64,000 nucleotides of DNA from Candidatus Brevundimonas colombiensis (GCA_029202665.1 CP119326.1:2046001-2110000), one strand, 5' to 3'; shown: positions 7,664-17,187, counted from the first letter of the stretch. The notes: a model not told the origin generated them from the letters alone. A program made the numbers and translations.

Positions 7664-9093
7664 CCTTCCAGGCCCTGTTCTCGGACCTTGCGGTACAGGG
7701 TCGAGCGGCCGATGCCGAGGCGCCGTGCGATCTCGCTCATGTGGCCGGCATAGACCTCGATGGCGTGCTGGATCAGGTCGCGCTCGATCTCTTCCAGCGT
7801 CCGCAGATGGCCGCGGTCGTCCAGGATTCGGATCGGTTGCTCGCCGCCGCCCGCCGCTTCGGTCTGAGCGTTGGCGAACGTTGCGGCGTGAAGGGGGCTG
7901 GCGTCCGGCATGGGGGCGGCGACGCCCGAGATGGCAGGGAAATCGTGCGGTTGCAGGAAGGGCGCGTCGGCCAGCACGATGGCGCGGAACACCGCATTCT
8001 CCAGCTGGCGCACATTGCCGGGCCAGTCGAACCCCTGCAGCAGGGCCAGGGTCTCGGGCGCGCAGCCGGCGATCCGCTTGCCCTCCTCGGCGTTGAAGCG
8101 GGCGATGAAATGGTCGACCAGGGCCGCAATGTCCTCGCGGCGGTCGCGCAGCGACGGGGCCTCGATCGGGAAGACGTTCAGGCGATAGAACAGGTCTTCG
8201 CGGAAGGCGCCGTCCTTGACCTGCTGGGCCGGGTCGCGATTGGTCGCCGAGACGATGCGGACGTCGATCTTGACCGGGCGCTTGCCGCCGACCGGGTCGA
8301 TCTCGCCTTCCTGAAGGGCGCGCAGCAGCTTGACCTGCATGTCCAGCGGCAGTTCGCCGATCTCGTCCAGGAACAGGGTGCCGCCGTCCGCCTCGCGGAA
8401 CTTGCCCAGGGTCTTGTCGACCGCGCCGGTGAAGGCGCCCTTCTCGTGTCCGAACAGGATGGATTCGATCAGATTGGCGGGCAGGGCGCCGCAGTTGACG
8501 GCCACGAAAGGCTTGCCGGCCCGGTCGCTGGCGCCATGCAGGGCGCGGGCGATGACCTCCTTGCCGACGCCGCTCTCGCCGGTGATCAGGACGGGGATCG
8601 AGGATTTGGCGGCGCGGGCGCCCAGCGCCTTGACCATCCGCATCGGCGCGCTGTCGCCCACGATGTCGTCGAAACTGGTGCGGCCCTGGGCGCGCTTGGT
8701 CAGGCGCCCGACCTCGGCCGTCAGCCGCTTCATCTGCAGGGCGTTGCGCACCCCGATCAACAGCCGTTCCGGCCCCACCGGCTTGACGAAGAAGTCCTGG
8801 GCCCCGGCCTGCATGGCCTTGACCACCATGTCGATGCCGCCATTGGCGGTCAGCACGATCACCGGCTCGGCGACGCCCGCGCTGCGCAGTTCGGCCAGGC
8901 ATTCCAGGCCCGACATCTCGGGCATCACCATGTCCAGCAGGATCAGGTCCGCCCCGCCGCCCTGCGTCATCCGGTCGATGGCCTCGCCGCCGCTCGCCGC
9001 ATGGACGACGGCGTATCCGTCCCGTTCCAGCACCGCCTGGATCAGCCGGCGCTGGGTCGGATCGTCGTCGACGACCAGTATGGTCTTGGCCAT
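7642..9093 (-). CDS. tacA: TacA-like sigma-54 response regulator
   Basis: NtrC-class transcription activator of 483 residues. It has a receiver domain with phosphoacceptor D54 (ILLDMVMP) and a sigma-54 AAA+ domain with Walker A GESGVGKE, the sigma-54 contact loop GAFTGA and Walker B GGTLFLDEIGE. A Fis-type helix-turn-helix ends the protein (MSEIARRLGIGRSTLYRKV). The receiver start and the linker LDDRGHLRTLEEIERDL look very like Caulobacter TacA, which is phosphorylated through ShkA/ShpA and drives stalk genes. ATG at 9093 is preferred because the receiver begins there (MAKTILVVDDD) and AAGGGA precedes it. No kinase gene adjoins, so the TacA assignment rests on similarity. Confidence 0.87.
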   Translation of the reverse strand: MAKTILVVDDDPTQRRLIQAVLERDGYAVVHAASGGEAIDRMTQGGGADLILLDMVMPEMSGLECLAELRSAGVAEPVIVLTANGGIDMVVKAMQAGAQDFFVKPVGPERLLIGVRNALQMKRLTAEVGRLTKRAQGRTSFDDIVGDSAPMRMVKALGARAAKSSIPVLITGESGVGKEVIARALHGASDRAGKPFVAVNCGALPANLIESILFGHEKGAFTGAVDKTLGKFREADGGTLFLDEIGELPLDMQVKLLRALQEGEIDPVGGKRPVKIDVRIVSATNRDPAQQVKDGAFREDLFYRLNVFPIEAPSLRDRREDIAALVDHFIARFNAEEGKRIAGCAPETLALLQGFDWPGNVRQLENAVFRAIVLADAPFLQPHDFPAISGVAAPMPDASPLHAATFANAQTEAAGGGEQPIRILDDRGHLRTLEEIERDLIQHAIEVYAGHMSEIARRLGIGRSTLYRKVREQGLEGQLKEAG

Positions 9094-9305
9094 GGAGCAG
9101 TCCCTTGCGCTTTCGCCCATCCTGTCGGGATGGATCGTTTCGGGACGATTTCTAGGCCGGCGAGGTGAAAATCGGGTGAGAGGGCGTGGTGAGCGTCGCG
9201 TTAACCTCGGTCGGCGGCGTCGCACCCGATAGCCTGATGCGTCTGATCGGCGATGGAGCCGGTCTAACGCGGGATGGCAAGGCTCTCCACGTCAGGCGAA
9301 GGGTC

Positions 9306-9776
9306 TCAGCAACGCTCGACCGCCGCCATGTAGCAACCGCGCCTGGCCGTGTGCACATGGATTTCGCGCACATCCGCCCGGGTGAACCAGGCATCGAGCT
9401 GCTCGCTCAATCGCGCGCCGTCCACCACATCGGCCTCGACCATCATCCAGTCGGCGTCATAGGCGCGAACCGACAGCAGTCGACGCGTCAGCATGTCCGG
9501 CGCATCGCCAGGCTCAGGATGGGCGCGAAGCGCCCCCTCGCGAACGAAGATCGGGCCGGCGCCGCGATAGGGGGAGGCGGGGTCGTCGATGTGCGGGCGG
9601 TTCGTCAGAAGCAGTGTTTCGCCGACGGCCGCGTCGGTCAGACTGACCCTGCAGGGCGCGGCGTGAGCGTGGGTCGCCGTCATGCGACGCGCGCCCTGCG
9701 CCGATAGGGCGGCGTCGTCGAGCGCGAACATCGGTTCGAACGGAGTGAAGGGGAGGGATCGAATGCGCCAGGTCAT
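9306..9776 (-). CDS. DUF1203 domain-containing protein
   Basis: A 156-residue soluble protein starting MTWRIRSLPFTPF. Family features are CRVSLTDAAVGETLLL, a PYRGAGPIFVRE segment, LLSVRAYDADWMMVEADVV and the C-terminal VHTARRGCYMAAV. DUF1203 proteins have no established function. The start at 9776 is chosen because the family begins M-T-x-R-I-x-x-L. It is divergent from the M3 peptidase gene, with under 100 bases between starts. The 9094-9305 gap between its stop and the tacA start shows no further gene. Confidence 0.85.
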   Translation of the reverse strand: MTWRIRSLPFTPFEPMFALDDAALSAQGARRMTATHAHAAPCRVSLTDAAVGETLLLTNRPHIDDPASPYRGAGPIFVREGALRAHPEPGDAPDMLTRRLLSVRAYDADWMMVEADVVDGARLSEQLDAWFTRADVREIHVHTARRGCYMAAVERC

Positions 9777-9862
9777 GAACCTGGATGTAGAGCACGCGCC
9801 GAAATGGGTCTGGCGTCTTTCGGACGTTGCATCTGTGGCGGGCAGTCTCCAAAACATAAACC

Positions 9863-11656
9863 ATGAACGCGCCCTTCAAGACGCCGAACGCCGAAGCCCC
9901 GCTGTGGGACCTGACCGACCTCTATGCATCGCGCGACGATGCGCGGGTCGGCGCGGATCTGGAAAAGGCCAGGGGATTGGTCGACGCCCTGAACGCGTTG
10001 CAGGGGCGACTGGCCGCAGAGGCGGATGCGGGCGCTCTCGGGGCGCGGCTTGACCAGGCTGTCGGGCTTTATGAGCAGGCTTCGGACGTGCTGGGGGCGC
10101 TGGGCGCCTACGCCTTTCTGTCGGCCTCGACCGCGCGCGACGATGCGGCCGCTCAGGGGTTCGAGGCGGATGTGCGCGAGAAGATCACCGCCATCGCCAC
10201 CCCCACCGTCTGGCTGACGCTGGAGATCAACCAGATCGACGACGCGCGGCTGGAGGCGGCGCTGGCCGCCCACGCGGGCGCCGCGCGCTGGCGGCCGTGG
10301 CTGCGTCGGGTGCGGGCGATGAAGCCGCACGAACTGTCGGCCGAGCTTGAGACCTTCATCGCCGAGCGCGGCCCGATCACGGCCCAATGGCCGCGCCTGT
10401 TCGACGAGCAGCTGGCCGCCTTGCGCGCAAAGGCTGGCAGCGAGAACCTGACGCTGGCCGAGGCGCTGAACCGTCTGTCGGACGCCAAGCCGGCGCGTCG
10501 CAAGGCCGCCGCCGAGGGGCTGTCGGAAGCCCTGGCGGCCCGCGCGCCGACCCTGGCGCTGGTGCTGAACACCGTCGCCGCCGACAAGGCGATGGAGGAT
10601 CGCTGGCGCGGCTTCAAACGTCCCGCCGACAGCCGGCATCTGGGCAATGAGGTTGACGGTGAGGCGGTCGACGCCATGGCCGAGGCCGTCGCCGCCGCCT
10701 ATCCGCGCCTGTCGCACCGCTATTATGCGCTGAAGGCCAAGGCGATGGGCAAGACGCGGCTGGATCACTGGGACCGCAACGCGCCCATCGAGACCACCGC
10801 CCCACGCGCCTTCACCTGGAGCCAGGGGCGCGAAATCGTGCTGGACAGTTTCTCGGACCTGGGCGGTGAGTTCGCCGAGCGGGCCGGGGGCTTCTTCGAC
10901 AGACCGTGGATCGACGGCCGGGCGCGGGCGGGCAAGCAGTCGGGGGCCTATGCCCACCCCGTCACCGCCGACCGCCACCCTTACGTCTTCCTGAACTGGA
11001 TGGGCGAGCGGCGCGACGTCCTGACCCTGGCGCACGAACTGGGTCACGGCGTCCACCAGACGCTGGCGGCGGATCAGGGCACGCTTCTGGCCGACACGCC
11101 GCTGACCCTGGCCGAGACGGCCTCGATCTTCGCCGAGGGGTTGACCTTCGACCGGTTGCTGGCCACCGCGCCCAAGGCCGAGCAGCGCGGTCTGCTGGCG
11201 GGCCGCATCGAGGACGGGCTGAACACCGTCGTCCGCCAGATCGCCTTCCACAGGTTCGAGACGCGATTCCACGACGAGCGGCTGAAGGGCGAGGTGTCGC
11301 AGCCGCGCATCAACCAGTTGTGGCTGGAGGAGATGGGCGCCTCGCTGGGGCCGGCGGTCAAGCTGAACCCCGGCTACGAACACTGGTGGGCCTATGTCAG
11401 CCACTTCGTCCACTCGCCCTTCTACGTCTATGCCTATGCCTTCGGCGATCTGCTGGTGGCGGCCTTGATGGAGGCGCGGCGCGGCGATCCGACGGGTTTT
11501 ACGCCGCTGTATCGCCAGCTGCTGGCCGGGGGTGGGTCAAGGACCTATGTCGAGGCGCTTAAGCCGTTCGGCCTGGACCCACGCGAACCGGCCTTCTGGA
11601 GCGTGGGTTGCCAGCGTCTGGAACGGCTGGTGGATCAGTTCGAGGCCCTGGGCTGA
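9863..11656 (+). CDS. pepF: M3 family oligoendopeptidase
   Basis: Cytosolic zinc metallopeptidase that degrades oligopeptides. The 597-residue protein has the M3 zinc motif LAHELGHGVHQ near residue 390 (HExxH), and a downstream glutamate in LAETASIFAE that fits the third ligand. The helical N-terminal domain of the PepF/M3 clade precedes it. No signal peptide is seen. The gene is followed by the cytochrome oxidase subunit IV gene after about 80 bases, with no obvious terminator between. Whether this is strictly oligoendopeptidase F or a related M3B peptidase cannot be decided by eye. Confidence 0.93.
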   Translation: MNAPFKTPNAEAPLWDLTDLYASRDDARVGADLEKARGLVDALNALQGRLAAEADAGALGARLDQAVGLYEQASDVLGALGAYAFLSASTARDDAAAQGFEADVREKITAIATPTVWLTLEINQIDDARLEAALAAHAGAARWRPWLRRVRAMKPHELSAELETFIAERGPITAQWPRLFDEQLAALRAKAGSENLTLAEALNRLSDAKPARRKAAAEGLSEALAARAPTLALVLNTVAADKAMEDRWRGFKRPADSRHLGNEVDGEAVDAMAEAVAAAYPRLSHRYYALKAKAMGKTRLDHWDRNAPIETTAPRAFTWSQGREIVLDSFSDLGGEFAERAGGFFDRPWIDGRARAGKQSGAYAHPVTADRHPYVFLNWMGERRDVLTLAHELGHGVHQTLAADQGTLLADTPLTLAETASIFAEGLTFDRLLATAPKAEQRGLLAGRIEDGLNTVVRQIAFHRFETRFHDERLKGEVSQPRINQLWLEEMGASLGPAVKLNPGYEHWWAYVSHFVHSPFYVYAYAFGDLLVAALMEARRGDPTGFTPLYRQLLAGGGSRTYVEALKPFGLDPREPAFWSVGCQRLERLVDQFEALG

Positions 11657-11735
11657 ATACGGCTGACCAGCCGGGCTTGAGCCGCGCGACGGCGTCGGTA
11701 TAGTCCCGCACAACGAACGACGAGGGGAAGACGCC

Positions 11736-12008
11736 ATGGCCGACCACGACCACACCGCCACAGGTCCTGCGGACGCCGACGCACACAGCTATATGCGCGG
11801 CCATATGGAGGTGCGTGAGCAGATCTCGACCTACCGCCTGTTCCTGACCCTGGCCAAATGGGGCAGTCTGGCCATCGCCGTGCTGCTGGTCTTCCTGACG
11901 CTGTGGTTCCATCCGGGCGGCAGCTTCATGATGGCGGCCCTGGGCGCCATCGTCCTGGGCGGGGTGGGCTTTGTGGCCTTGAAGTCCAAGCCTGACGCCG
12001 CACACTGA
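11736..12008 (+). CDS. aa3-type cytochrome c oxidase subunit IV
   Basis: A 90-residue protein of the COX4_pro_2 type, the small bacterial subunit IV of aa3 oxidase. After a histidine/aspartate-rich N-terminus comes the conserved stretch MEVREQISTYRLFLTLAKW, one transmembrane helix (about 50-65), and a second hydrophobic segment near the end. A good ribosome site (GAGGGGAAG) precedes the ATG. The catalytic oxidase subunits are not in the window. Its place before the pnt genes puts two energy-coupling membrane systems side by side. Confidence 0.88.
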   Translation: MADHDHTATGPADADAHSYMRGHMEVREQISTYRLFLTLAKWGSLAIAVLLVFLTLWFHPGGSFMMAALGAIVLGGVGFVALKSKPDAAH

Positions 12009-12143
12009 TCGATCCCGTGCGCCGTTCGCGTCTTTCGCGGACGGAAATCGCCGGGTCTCGCCAAGCTTTGGCATAACCGTGCTTTGACGGCTTGCGCCAG
12101 AACGGCCTAACCTTTGTTCAACCACAAGAACGAGGGGATTCGC

Positions 12144-13283
12144 TTGGCTGTCTCTATCGCCGTCACTCGGGAGCGCCGCGAAGGCGAGACGCGCTGCGCC
12201 GTCACGCCCGAGACGGTCAAGAAATTGATCGCTCTGGGCGCGACCGTCACGGTCGAGGCCGGAACGGGCTTTGGATCATCCATCGCCGACGCGGACTATG
12301 TCGCCGCCGGCGCGGTGGTGAAGCCGGACACACGCGCGGTGCTGGACGGGGCCGACATCGTGCTGAAGGTGCGCGGCCCCACAGCCCAGGAAACCAGCGC
12401 GCTGAAGCCCGGCGCCATCGTCATCGCCATGCTGGACGCCTGGCGCGACAAGGCGGCGGTCGAGGCCCTGACCGGCGCCAACGCCACCGCCTTCGCCATG
12501 GAGTTCGTGCCGCGCATCACCCGCGCCCAGGTGATGGATGTGTTGTCGTCACAGGCGAACCTGGCCGGATACCGCGCGGTGATCGAGGCGGCCAACGCCT
12601 ATGGCAAGGGTTTCCCGATGATGATGACGGCGGCCGGCACCGTCGCCGCCGCCAAATGTTTCATCATGGGCGTGGGCGTCGCGGGGCTGCAGGCCATCGC
12701 CACCGCGCGGCGTCTGGGCGCCGTGGTCACCGCCACCGACGTCCGTCCCGCCACCAAGGAACAGGTGGAATCGCTGGGCGCCAAATTCCTGGCCGTCGAG
12801 GACGAGGAGTTCAAGAACGCCCAGACCGCCGGCGGCTACGCCAAGCCCATGTCGGCCGAATACCAGGCCAAACAGGCCGAACTGACCGCCACCCACATCG
12901 TCAAGCAGGACGTGGTCGTCACCACCGCCCTGATCCCCGGCCGCGCCGCGCCCATCCTGCTGACCGCCGCCCACGTCGCCTCGATGAAGCCCGGATCGGT
13001 CATCGTCGATCTGGCGGTCGAGGCGGGCGGCAATGTCGAAGGCTCGAAACTGAACGAGGTCGTGACCACCCCGAACGGCGTCACCATCGTCGGCTGGTCC
13101 AACCTGCCCGGCCGCATCGCCGCCGACGCCAGCGCCCTGTACGCCCGCAACCTGACCGCCTTCGTCGGGCTGATGGTCAAGGACGGCGCGCTGAACGTCG
13201 ATCTGGAGGATGAAATCCTGAAGGCGTCGGTCGTCACCCACGGCGGGGCTGTCGTGCATGAAGGTCTGAAGGGAACAAACTGA
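12144..13283 (+). CDS. pntA: NAD(P) transhydrogenase alpha subunit, part 1 (domain I)
   Basis: NAD(H)-binding peripheral subunit of the proton-translocating transhydrogenase, which makes NADPH from NADH at the cost of the proton gradient. The 379-residue protein starts SIAVTRERREGETRCAVTP, and the dinucleotide fold is GVGVAGLQAIATARRLGAVV. A TTG start at 12144 is chosen because CGAGGGG lies seven bases upstream and the protein then begins exactly where the family does. In this split form the membrane part of the alpha subunit is a separate gene, which follows with a one-base overlap. Confidence 0.95.
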   Translation: MAVSIAVTRERREGETRCAVTPETVKKLIALGATVTVEAGTGFGSSIADADYVAAGAVVKPDTRAVLDGADIVLKVRGPTAQETSALKPGAIVIAMLDAWRDKAAVEALTGANATAFAMEFVPRITRAQVMDVLSSQANLAGYRAVIEAANAYGKGFPMMMTAAGTVAAAKCFIMGVGVAGLQAIATARRLGAVVTATDVRPATKEQVESLGAKFLAVEDEEFKNAQTAGGYAKPMSAEYQAKQAELTATHIVKQDVVVTTALIPGRAAPILLTAAHVASMKPGSVIVDLAVEAGGNVEGSKLNEVVTTPNGVTIVGWSNLPGRIAADASALYARNLTAFVGLMVKDGALNVDLEDEILKASVVTHGGAVVHEGLKGTN

Positions 13284-13618
13284 TGGAACACGTCGATCCC
13301 ACCGTCTTCCGCCTGGCCATCTTCGTGCTGGCGATCTTCGTCGGCTATTATGTCGTCTGGTCGGTGACGCCTGCGCTGCACACGCCTCTGATGGCCGTGA
13401 CCAACGCCATTTCCAGCGTCATCATCGTCGGCGGCCTGATCGCGGCGGCGGCCGTGTCGGGCGATGCGACCGGCCCCAGCGCCTGGATCGCCAAGGGCGC
13501 CGGCGTCGTCGCCGTCACCCTGGCCAGCGTCAACATCTTCGGCGGCTTCATGGTCACGCGCCGGATGCTGGCCATGTACAAGAAGAAGGAGCGGTCCGCG
13601 CCGCAGGTGTCGAAATGA
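13283..13618 (+). CDS. pntAB: NAD(P) transhydrogenase alpha subunit, part 2 (membrane)
   Basis: A 111-residue membrane subunit with three hydrophobic helices (about 8-28, 37-60, 70-92). The family motif VTPALHTPLMAVTNAISSVI lies between the first two. Together with PntB it forms the proton channel. The ATG overlaps the stop of the domain I gene, so the two are translationally coupled. It ends in a short basic tail, and its own stop overlaps the start of the next small gene. Confidence 0.95.
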   Translation: MEHVDPTVFRLAIFVLAIFVGYYVVWSVTPALHTPLMAVTNAISSVIIVGGLIAAAAVSGDATGPSAWIAKGAGVVAVTLASVNIFGGFMVTRRMLAMYKKKERSAPQVSK

Positions 13619-13905
13619 CCACGGGGTGGATCATGACGACGGCCGCCCTTTCGATGTTCGCAGCAGTCTTGCTGGCGGCTGTCGGCGTACGGACGGATGC
13701 GCCCGCGCGACGCTGGCTGTTTCTGGCGGCAGGACTGCTCAGCTATCCCGTCGTCGGTGGGCTGTGGCTTTGGCAGACCTATCGTTTCTTTCTGGCGGGG
13801 GATCGGTTGATTGCCGGCATCTTCGCCTTCAGTGCGCTTGCCGCCCTCTATTATGGGGTGAAGGCCGCGCGTGAGCGGCGTCTGACATTCTGGCCAGCGG
13901 CATGA
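13615..13905 (+). CDS. Hypothetical membrane protein within the pnt operon, 1
   Basis: A 96-residue protein with three predicted membrane helices (about 5-25, 33-52, 63-82) and a basic C-terminus. No family is recognised. Its ATG overlaps the stop of the membrane alpha subunit (ATGA), and its stop overlaps the next start in the same way. It is therefore embedded in the transhydrogenase operon and probably cotranslated. An accessory role in Pnt assembly or regulation is inference from position only. Confidence 0.72.
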   Translation: MTTGWIMTTAALSMFAAVLLAAVGVRTDAPARRWLFLAAGLLSYPVVGGLWLWQTYRFFLAGDRLIAGIFAFSALAALYYGVKAARERRLTFWPAA

Positions 13906-14168
13906 CCGACGCCGCCCAGATCGCCGTCACCGGATCGTGGATCGCCACCGGCGTCGGGTTCGGCCTGTGGCTGTACGGCTGGTTCGGGACCAAGGTTCCG
14001 ATCAAGCGCCAGCGGTTGCACGACTGCGGCATCGCCCTGGTTTTTTCGGCCATTCTGGTCCGCGTGGTGACGCAGGACCGGCCGCTGGGGGTTTTCGAAT
14101 GGGCCCTGTTCTTCATTGGTCCATTGTTCATCGCCGCCGCCCTGTGGCGGCTGGCGCGCACGTCTTGA
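13902..14168 (+). CDS. Hypothetical membrane protein within the pnt operon, 2
   Basis: An 88-residue protein with three hydrophobic segments (about 10-28, 42-60, 66-83) separated by short charged loops (KVPIKRQRLHD, TQDRPLG). It is not recognised. It overlaps the previous small gene by four bases and ends 13 bases before pntB, whose ribosome site (GAGGGGAGGGG) starts right after this stop. It is coupled to the same operon as its neighbour and is otherwise uncharacterised. Confidence 0.7.
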   Translation: MTDAAQIAVTGSWIATGVGFGLWLYGWFGTKVPIKRQRLHDCGIALVFSAILVRVVTQDRPLGVFEWALFFIGPLFIAAALWRLARTS

Positions 14169-14181
14169 GGGGAGGGGCGTG

Positions 14182-15603
14182 ATGAACGCATCGCTGGCCG
14201 CACTGGCCTATCTGGTTTCGGGTGTCCTGTTCATTCTGTCGCTGCGGGGGCTGTCCAGCCCCGAGACCAGCCGTCAGGGCAATACCTTTGGCATGATCGG
14301 CATGGCCCTGGCCATCGGCGTGACCCTGTTGACGCTGGGCACGACCGGGGCGCTGGACCCCGTGACCCTGGCCCTGATCACGGGCGGCGTCATCGTCGGC
14401 GGGGGCGCGGGGGCGTTGATCGCCAAGCGGGTCGCCATGACCGACATGCCGCAACTGGTCGCCGCCTTCCACAGCCTGGTCGGCATGGCCGCCTGTCTGG
14501 TCGCCATAGGGGCCATCTATGCGCCCGAGGCGTTCGGAATCCTGTCCGACGACGGCGCGGGCATCAAGACCCTGTCGATCATCGAACTGTCGCTCGGCGT
14601 GGCCATCGGGGCCATCACCTTCACCGGCTCGGTCATCGCCTTTGCCAAGCTGAACGGCAATATGTCGGGCGCGCCGATCATCCTGCCCGCGCGGCACCTG
14701 ATCAACGTCGGCCTGGCGCTGGGTCTGGTCTTCCTGATCGGTATTCTGATCGGCACGGCCGGCGCGGCGACCTGGGCGTTCTGGGGCGTCTTCCTGATCG
14801 CGCTGATCCTGGGCGCGACCCTGATCATCCCCATCGGCGGCGCCGACATGCCCGTCGTGGTGTCGATGCTGAACTCCTATTCCGGCTGGGCCGCGGCGGC
14901 CCTGGGCTTCACGCTGGAGAACATCGCCCTGATCATCACCGGCGCCCTGGTCGGGTCGTCAGGGGCGATCCTGTCCTACATCATGTGCAAGGGCATGAAC
15001 CGCAGCTTCATCTCGGTCATCCTGGGCGGGTTCGGCGGCGGCGATGCGGCGGCGGGTCCTGCCGGCGCCAAGGAGACGCGCCCCGTCAAACAGGGCTCGG
15101 CGGAGGACGCGGCCTTCATCATGAAGAACGCCTCCAAGGTCATCATCGTGCCCGGATACGGCATGGCGGTGGCCCAGGCCCAGCACGCCCTGCGCGAAAT
15201 GGCCGACAAGCTGAAGGAAGAGGGCGTCGAGGTGAAATACGCCATCCACCCCGTCGCGGGCCGGATGCCGGGCCACATGAACGTTCTGCTGGCCGAGGCC
15301 AATGTCCCCTATGACGAGGTGTTCGAGCTGGAGGACATCAATGCCGAGTTCGCCACCGCCGACGTCGCCTTCGTCATCGGCGCCAATGACGTGACCAATC
15401 CGGCGGCCAAGACCGACCCGACGTCCGCCATCTACGGCATGCCGATCCTGGACGTGGAGAAGGCGGGAACCGTCCTGTTCATCAAGCGCGGCATGGGGTC
15501 AGGCTATGCGGGCGTGGAGAACGAGCTTTTCTTCCGCGACAACACCATGATGCTGTTCGCCGACGCCAAGAAGATGGTCGAGGGGATCGTGAAGGGGCTG
15601 TGA
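14182..15603 (+). CDS. pntB: NAD(P) transhydrogenase beta subunit
   Basis: A 473-residue integral membrane subunit with the NADP(H)-binding domain III. About nine hydrophobic helices fill the first 290 residues. The cytoplasmic domain carries the family motifs VPGYGMAVAQAQHALREM, VAGRMPGHMNVLLAEA, GANDVTNPAA and the ending GSGYAGVENELFF. It completes the proton-pumping transhydrogenase with the two alpha parts upstream. The ATG at 14182 has a strong ribosome site. Its stop overlaps a GTG start of a lipoprotein gene. Confidence 0.97.
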   Translation: MNASLAALAYLVSGVLFILSLRGLSSPETSRQGNTFGMIGMALAIGVTLLTLGTTGALDPVTLALITGGVIVGGGAGALIAKRVAMTDMPQLVAAFHSLVGMAACLVAIGAIYAPEAFGILSDDGAGIKTLSIIELSLGVAIGAITFTGSVIAFAKLNGNMSGAPIILPARHLINVGLALGLVFLIGILIGTAGAATWAFWGVFLIALILGATLIIPIGGADMPVVVSMLNSYSGWAAAALGFTLENIALIITGALVGSSGAILSYIMCKGMNRSFISVILGGFGGGDAAAGPAGAKETRPVKQGSAEDAAFIMKNASKVIIVPGYGMAVAQAQHALREMADKLKEEGVEVKYAIHPVAGRMPGHMNVLLAEANVPYDEVFELEDINAEFATADVAFVIGANDVTNPAAKTDPTSAIYGMPILDVEKAGTVLFIKRGMGSGYAGVENELFFRDNTMMLFADAKKMVEGIVKGL

Positions 15604-16034
15604 AGGCTTCGCTTCCCAAGCTCGCGGTCTTTGTGGCGGTTTTCGCCGTCGCGGCCTGTTCCGCCATGATGAGCCTGACGATTTCCGGCGGATTGGACCG
15701 ACCCGTGGTGGGGTTCTATGACGGCCGCGAGGCTTGCGTGGATTATCTTGACGTCCGCGACGTCGCCGCGCCTGGGCAGTCCCTGTGGACCTTGCGCGCG
15801 GTTGGCGTGCGATGTGCGAGGGTTGGCCAGATCGTCTATGGCGAGACGCCGCGCGGATTTCTCGTCGAGTCGCCGCCGACGCCTCTGAGCGCCGATGCGT
15901 CCTATGAGATTTTCGGAAAGGGACGGACCACAAACCTGATGGCGAAGGTCCCCTGGTCGGGGGGATTACGCATCCAGTATCGCGACGGCGCCTGGCGCGA
16001 GGCGACCGTCGCCCGCGTGACTCCCGCACCCTAG
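15600..16034 (+). CDS. Hypothetical lipoprotein after pntB
   Basis: A 144-residue protein with a lipoprotein signal: basic start KASLPKL, hydrophobic core, VAAC with the modified cysteine at 20. The mature part is soluble, with no recognised domain. It starts from GTG overlapping the pntB stop (GTGA), so it is the last member of the pnt operon. It has two further cysteines (in REACVDY and GVRCARV) that could form a disulfide. The function is unknown. Confidence 0.75.
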   Translation: MKASLPKLAVFVAVFAVAACSAMMSLTISGGLDRPVVGFYDGREACVDYLDVRDVAAPGQSLWTLRAVGVRCARVGQIVYGETPRGFLVESPPTPLSADASYEIFGKGRTTNLMAKVPWSGGLRIQYRDGAWREATVARVTPAP

Positions 16035-16091
16035 CAGCGCCGCCGCTCAAGCCCTCTATCGCAACGCTTTCAGACCCGATATCACGCGCTC

Positions 16092-17183
16092 GTGAAGACG
16101 GTCGGACATCAGCGATTTGAAGCCTTGGACTCCCTGCGCGGGGTCTGCGCCATTCTGGTGGTGATGTTCCATATGCCGGTGGCCAGTCACTGGCGGGACT
16201 GGGGTTTCATCCAGCACGCCTATCTGTTCGTGGACTATTTCTTCGTGCTGTCGGGCTTCGTCATCGCCCATGCCTATGGCGAGCGCCTGAAGTCGGGACG
16301 GGACGCGGGGCGGTTCATGGTGCGCCGGTTCGGGCGGATCTGGCCGTTGCATCTGCTGATGCTGGGCGCCTTCGTGGGGTTGGAGCTGGCGCGGCTGGTC
16401 TTTCATTTCGACGGGGCGGCGCCGTTCACGCGTGATCGCTCGGTCGAGGCCATCTTCACCAATCTGGCGCTGATCCAGGCCTGGCATGTCCATCCCTATC
16501 TGACCTGGAACGGACCGGCCTGGACGCTGAGCGCGGAATGGGCCTGCTATATGATCTTCGCCGGACTGGTGCTGATCGCGCCCCGGCGGTTCCGCTGGAT
16601 CGGCCTGGTCCTGGCGATCATAGGCGGCCTGCTGGTTCTGACCTACGCCCGGCGCTGGATGAATACGACGTTCGACTTCGCCGTGCCGCGCGCCGTCTAT
16701 GGCTTCTTCCTGGGCTGTCTGCTTCAGGGCCTGTGGAGCCGTATTCCACGGCTGAAAGGCGCAGCGGCCACGGGGCTGGAGATCGCCGCAGTGATCGCGG
16801 CCTGCGTCTTCATCGGCTGGGCGACGGGGCCGATCACGGTGGCCGTCACCCTGGTCTTCGTCCTGCTGGTCTGGGTCTTCGCGGGCGAGGACGGGGCCGT
16901 GTCGCGGCTGCTGGACCGGCCGGCGCTGGTGACGCTGGGGCGGTGGTCCTTCGCCATCTACATGGTCCATATGTTCCTGCTGACGGTCATGCTGATCGTC
17001 GGGCGAAAGCTGCACTGGCTGCCGAACGGTCGGCGCATCGACTTCGGCTCGGTATGGCTGAACGACCTGTTCGCCATCGCCATGTTCGGCCTGATCGTCG
17101 CGGTCGCCGTGGTCGCGCACCGGCTGGTCGAACAGCCGGCCCAGCGGATGATCGACCGCTGGACCAAGCCCAAGACGGCCTGA
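16092..17183 (+). CDS. Acyltransferase family 3 membrane protein (OafA type)
   Basis: A 363-residue multi-spanning inner-membrane acyltransferase of the kind that O-acetylates surface polysaccharides. The N-terminus has the family pattern LDSLRGVCAILVVMFHMP with the conserved histidine. VDYFFVLSGFVIAHAY, RRFGRIWPLHL and WTLSAEWACY follow, all typical of the family. About ten hydrophobic segments can be counted. A GTG start at 16092 is used. No glycan genes are nearby, so the acceptor is unknown. Confidence 0.9.
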   Translation: MKTVGHQRFEALDSLRGVCAILVVMFHMPVASHWRDWGFIQHAYLFVDYFFVLSGFVIAHAYGERLKSGRDAGRFMVRRFGRIWPLHLLMLGAFVGLELARLVFHFDGAAPFTRDRSVEAIFTNLALIQAWHVHPYLTWNGPAWTLSAEWACYMIFAGLVLIAPRRFRWIGLVLAIIGGLLVLTYARRWMNTTFDFAVPRAVYGFFLGCLLQGLWSRIPRLKGAAATGLEIAAVIAACVFIGWATGPITVAVTLVFVLLVWVFAGEDGAVSRLLDRPALVTLGRWSFAIYMVHMFLLTVMLIVGRKLHWLPNGRRIDFGSVWLNDLFAIAMFGLIVAVAVVAHRLVEQPAQRMIDRWTKPKTA

Positions 17184-17187
17184 ACGA

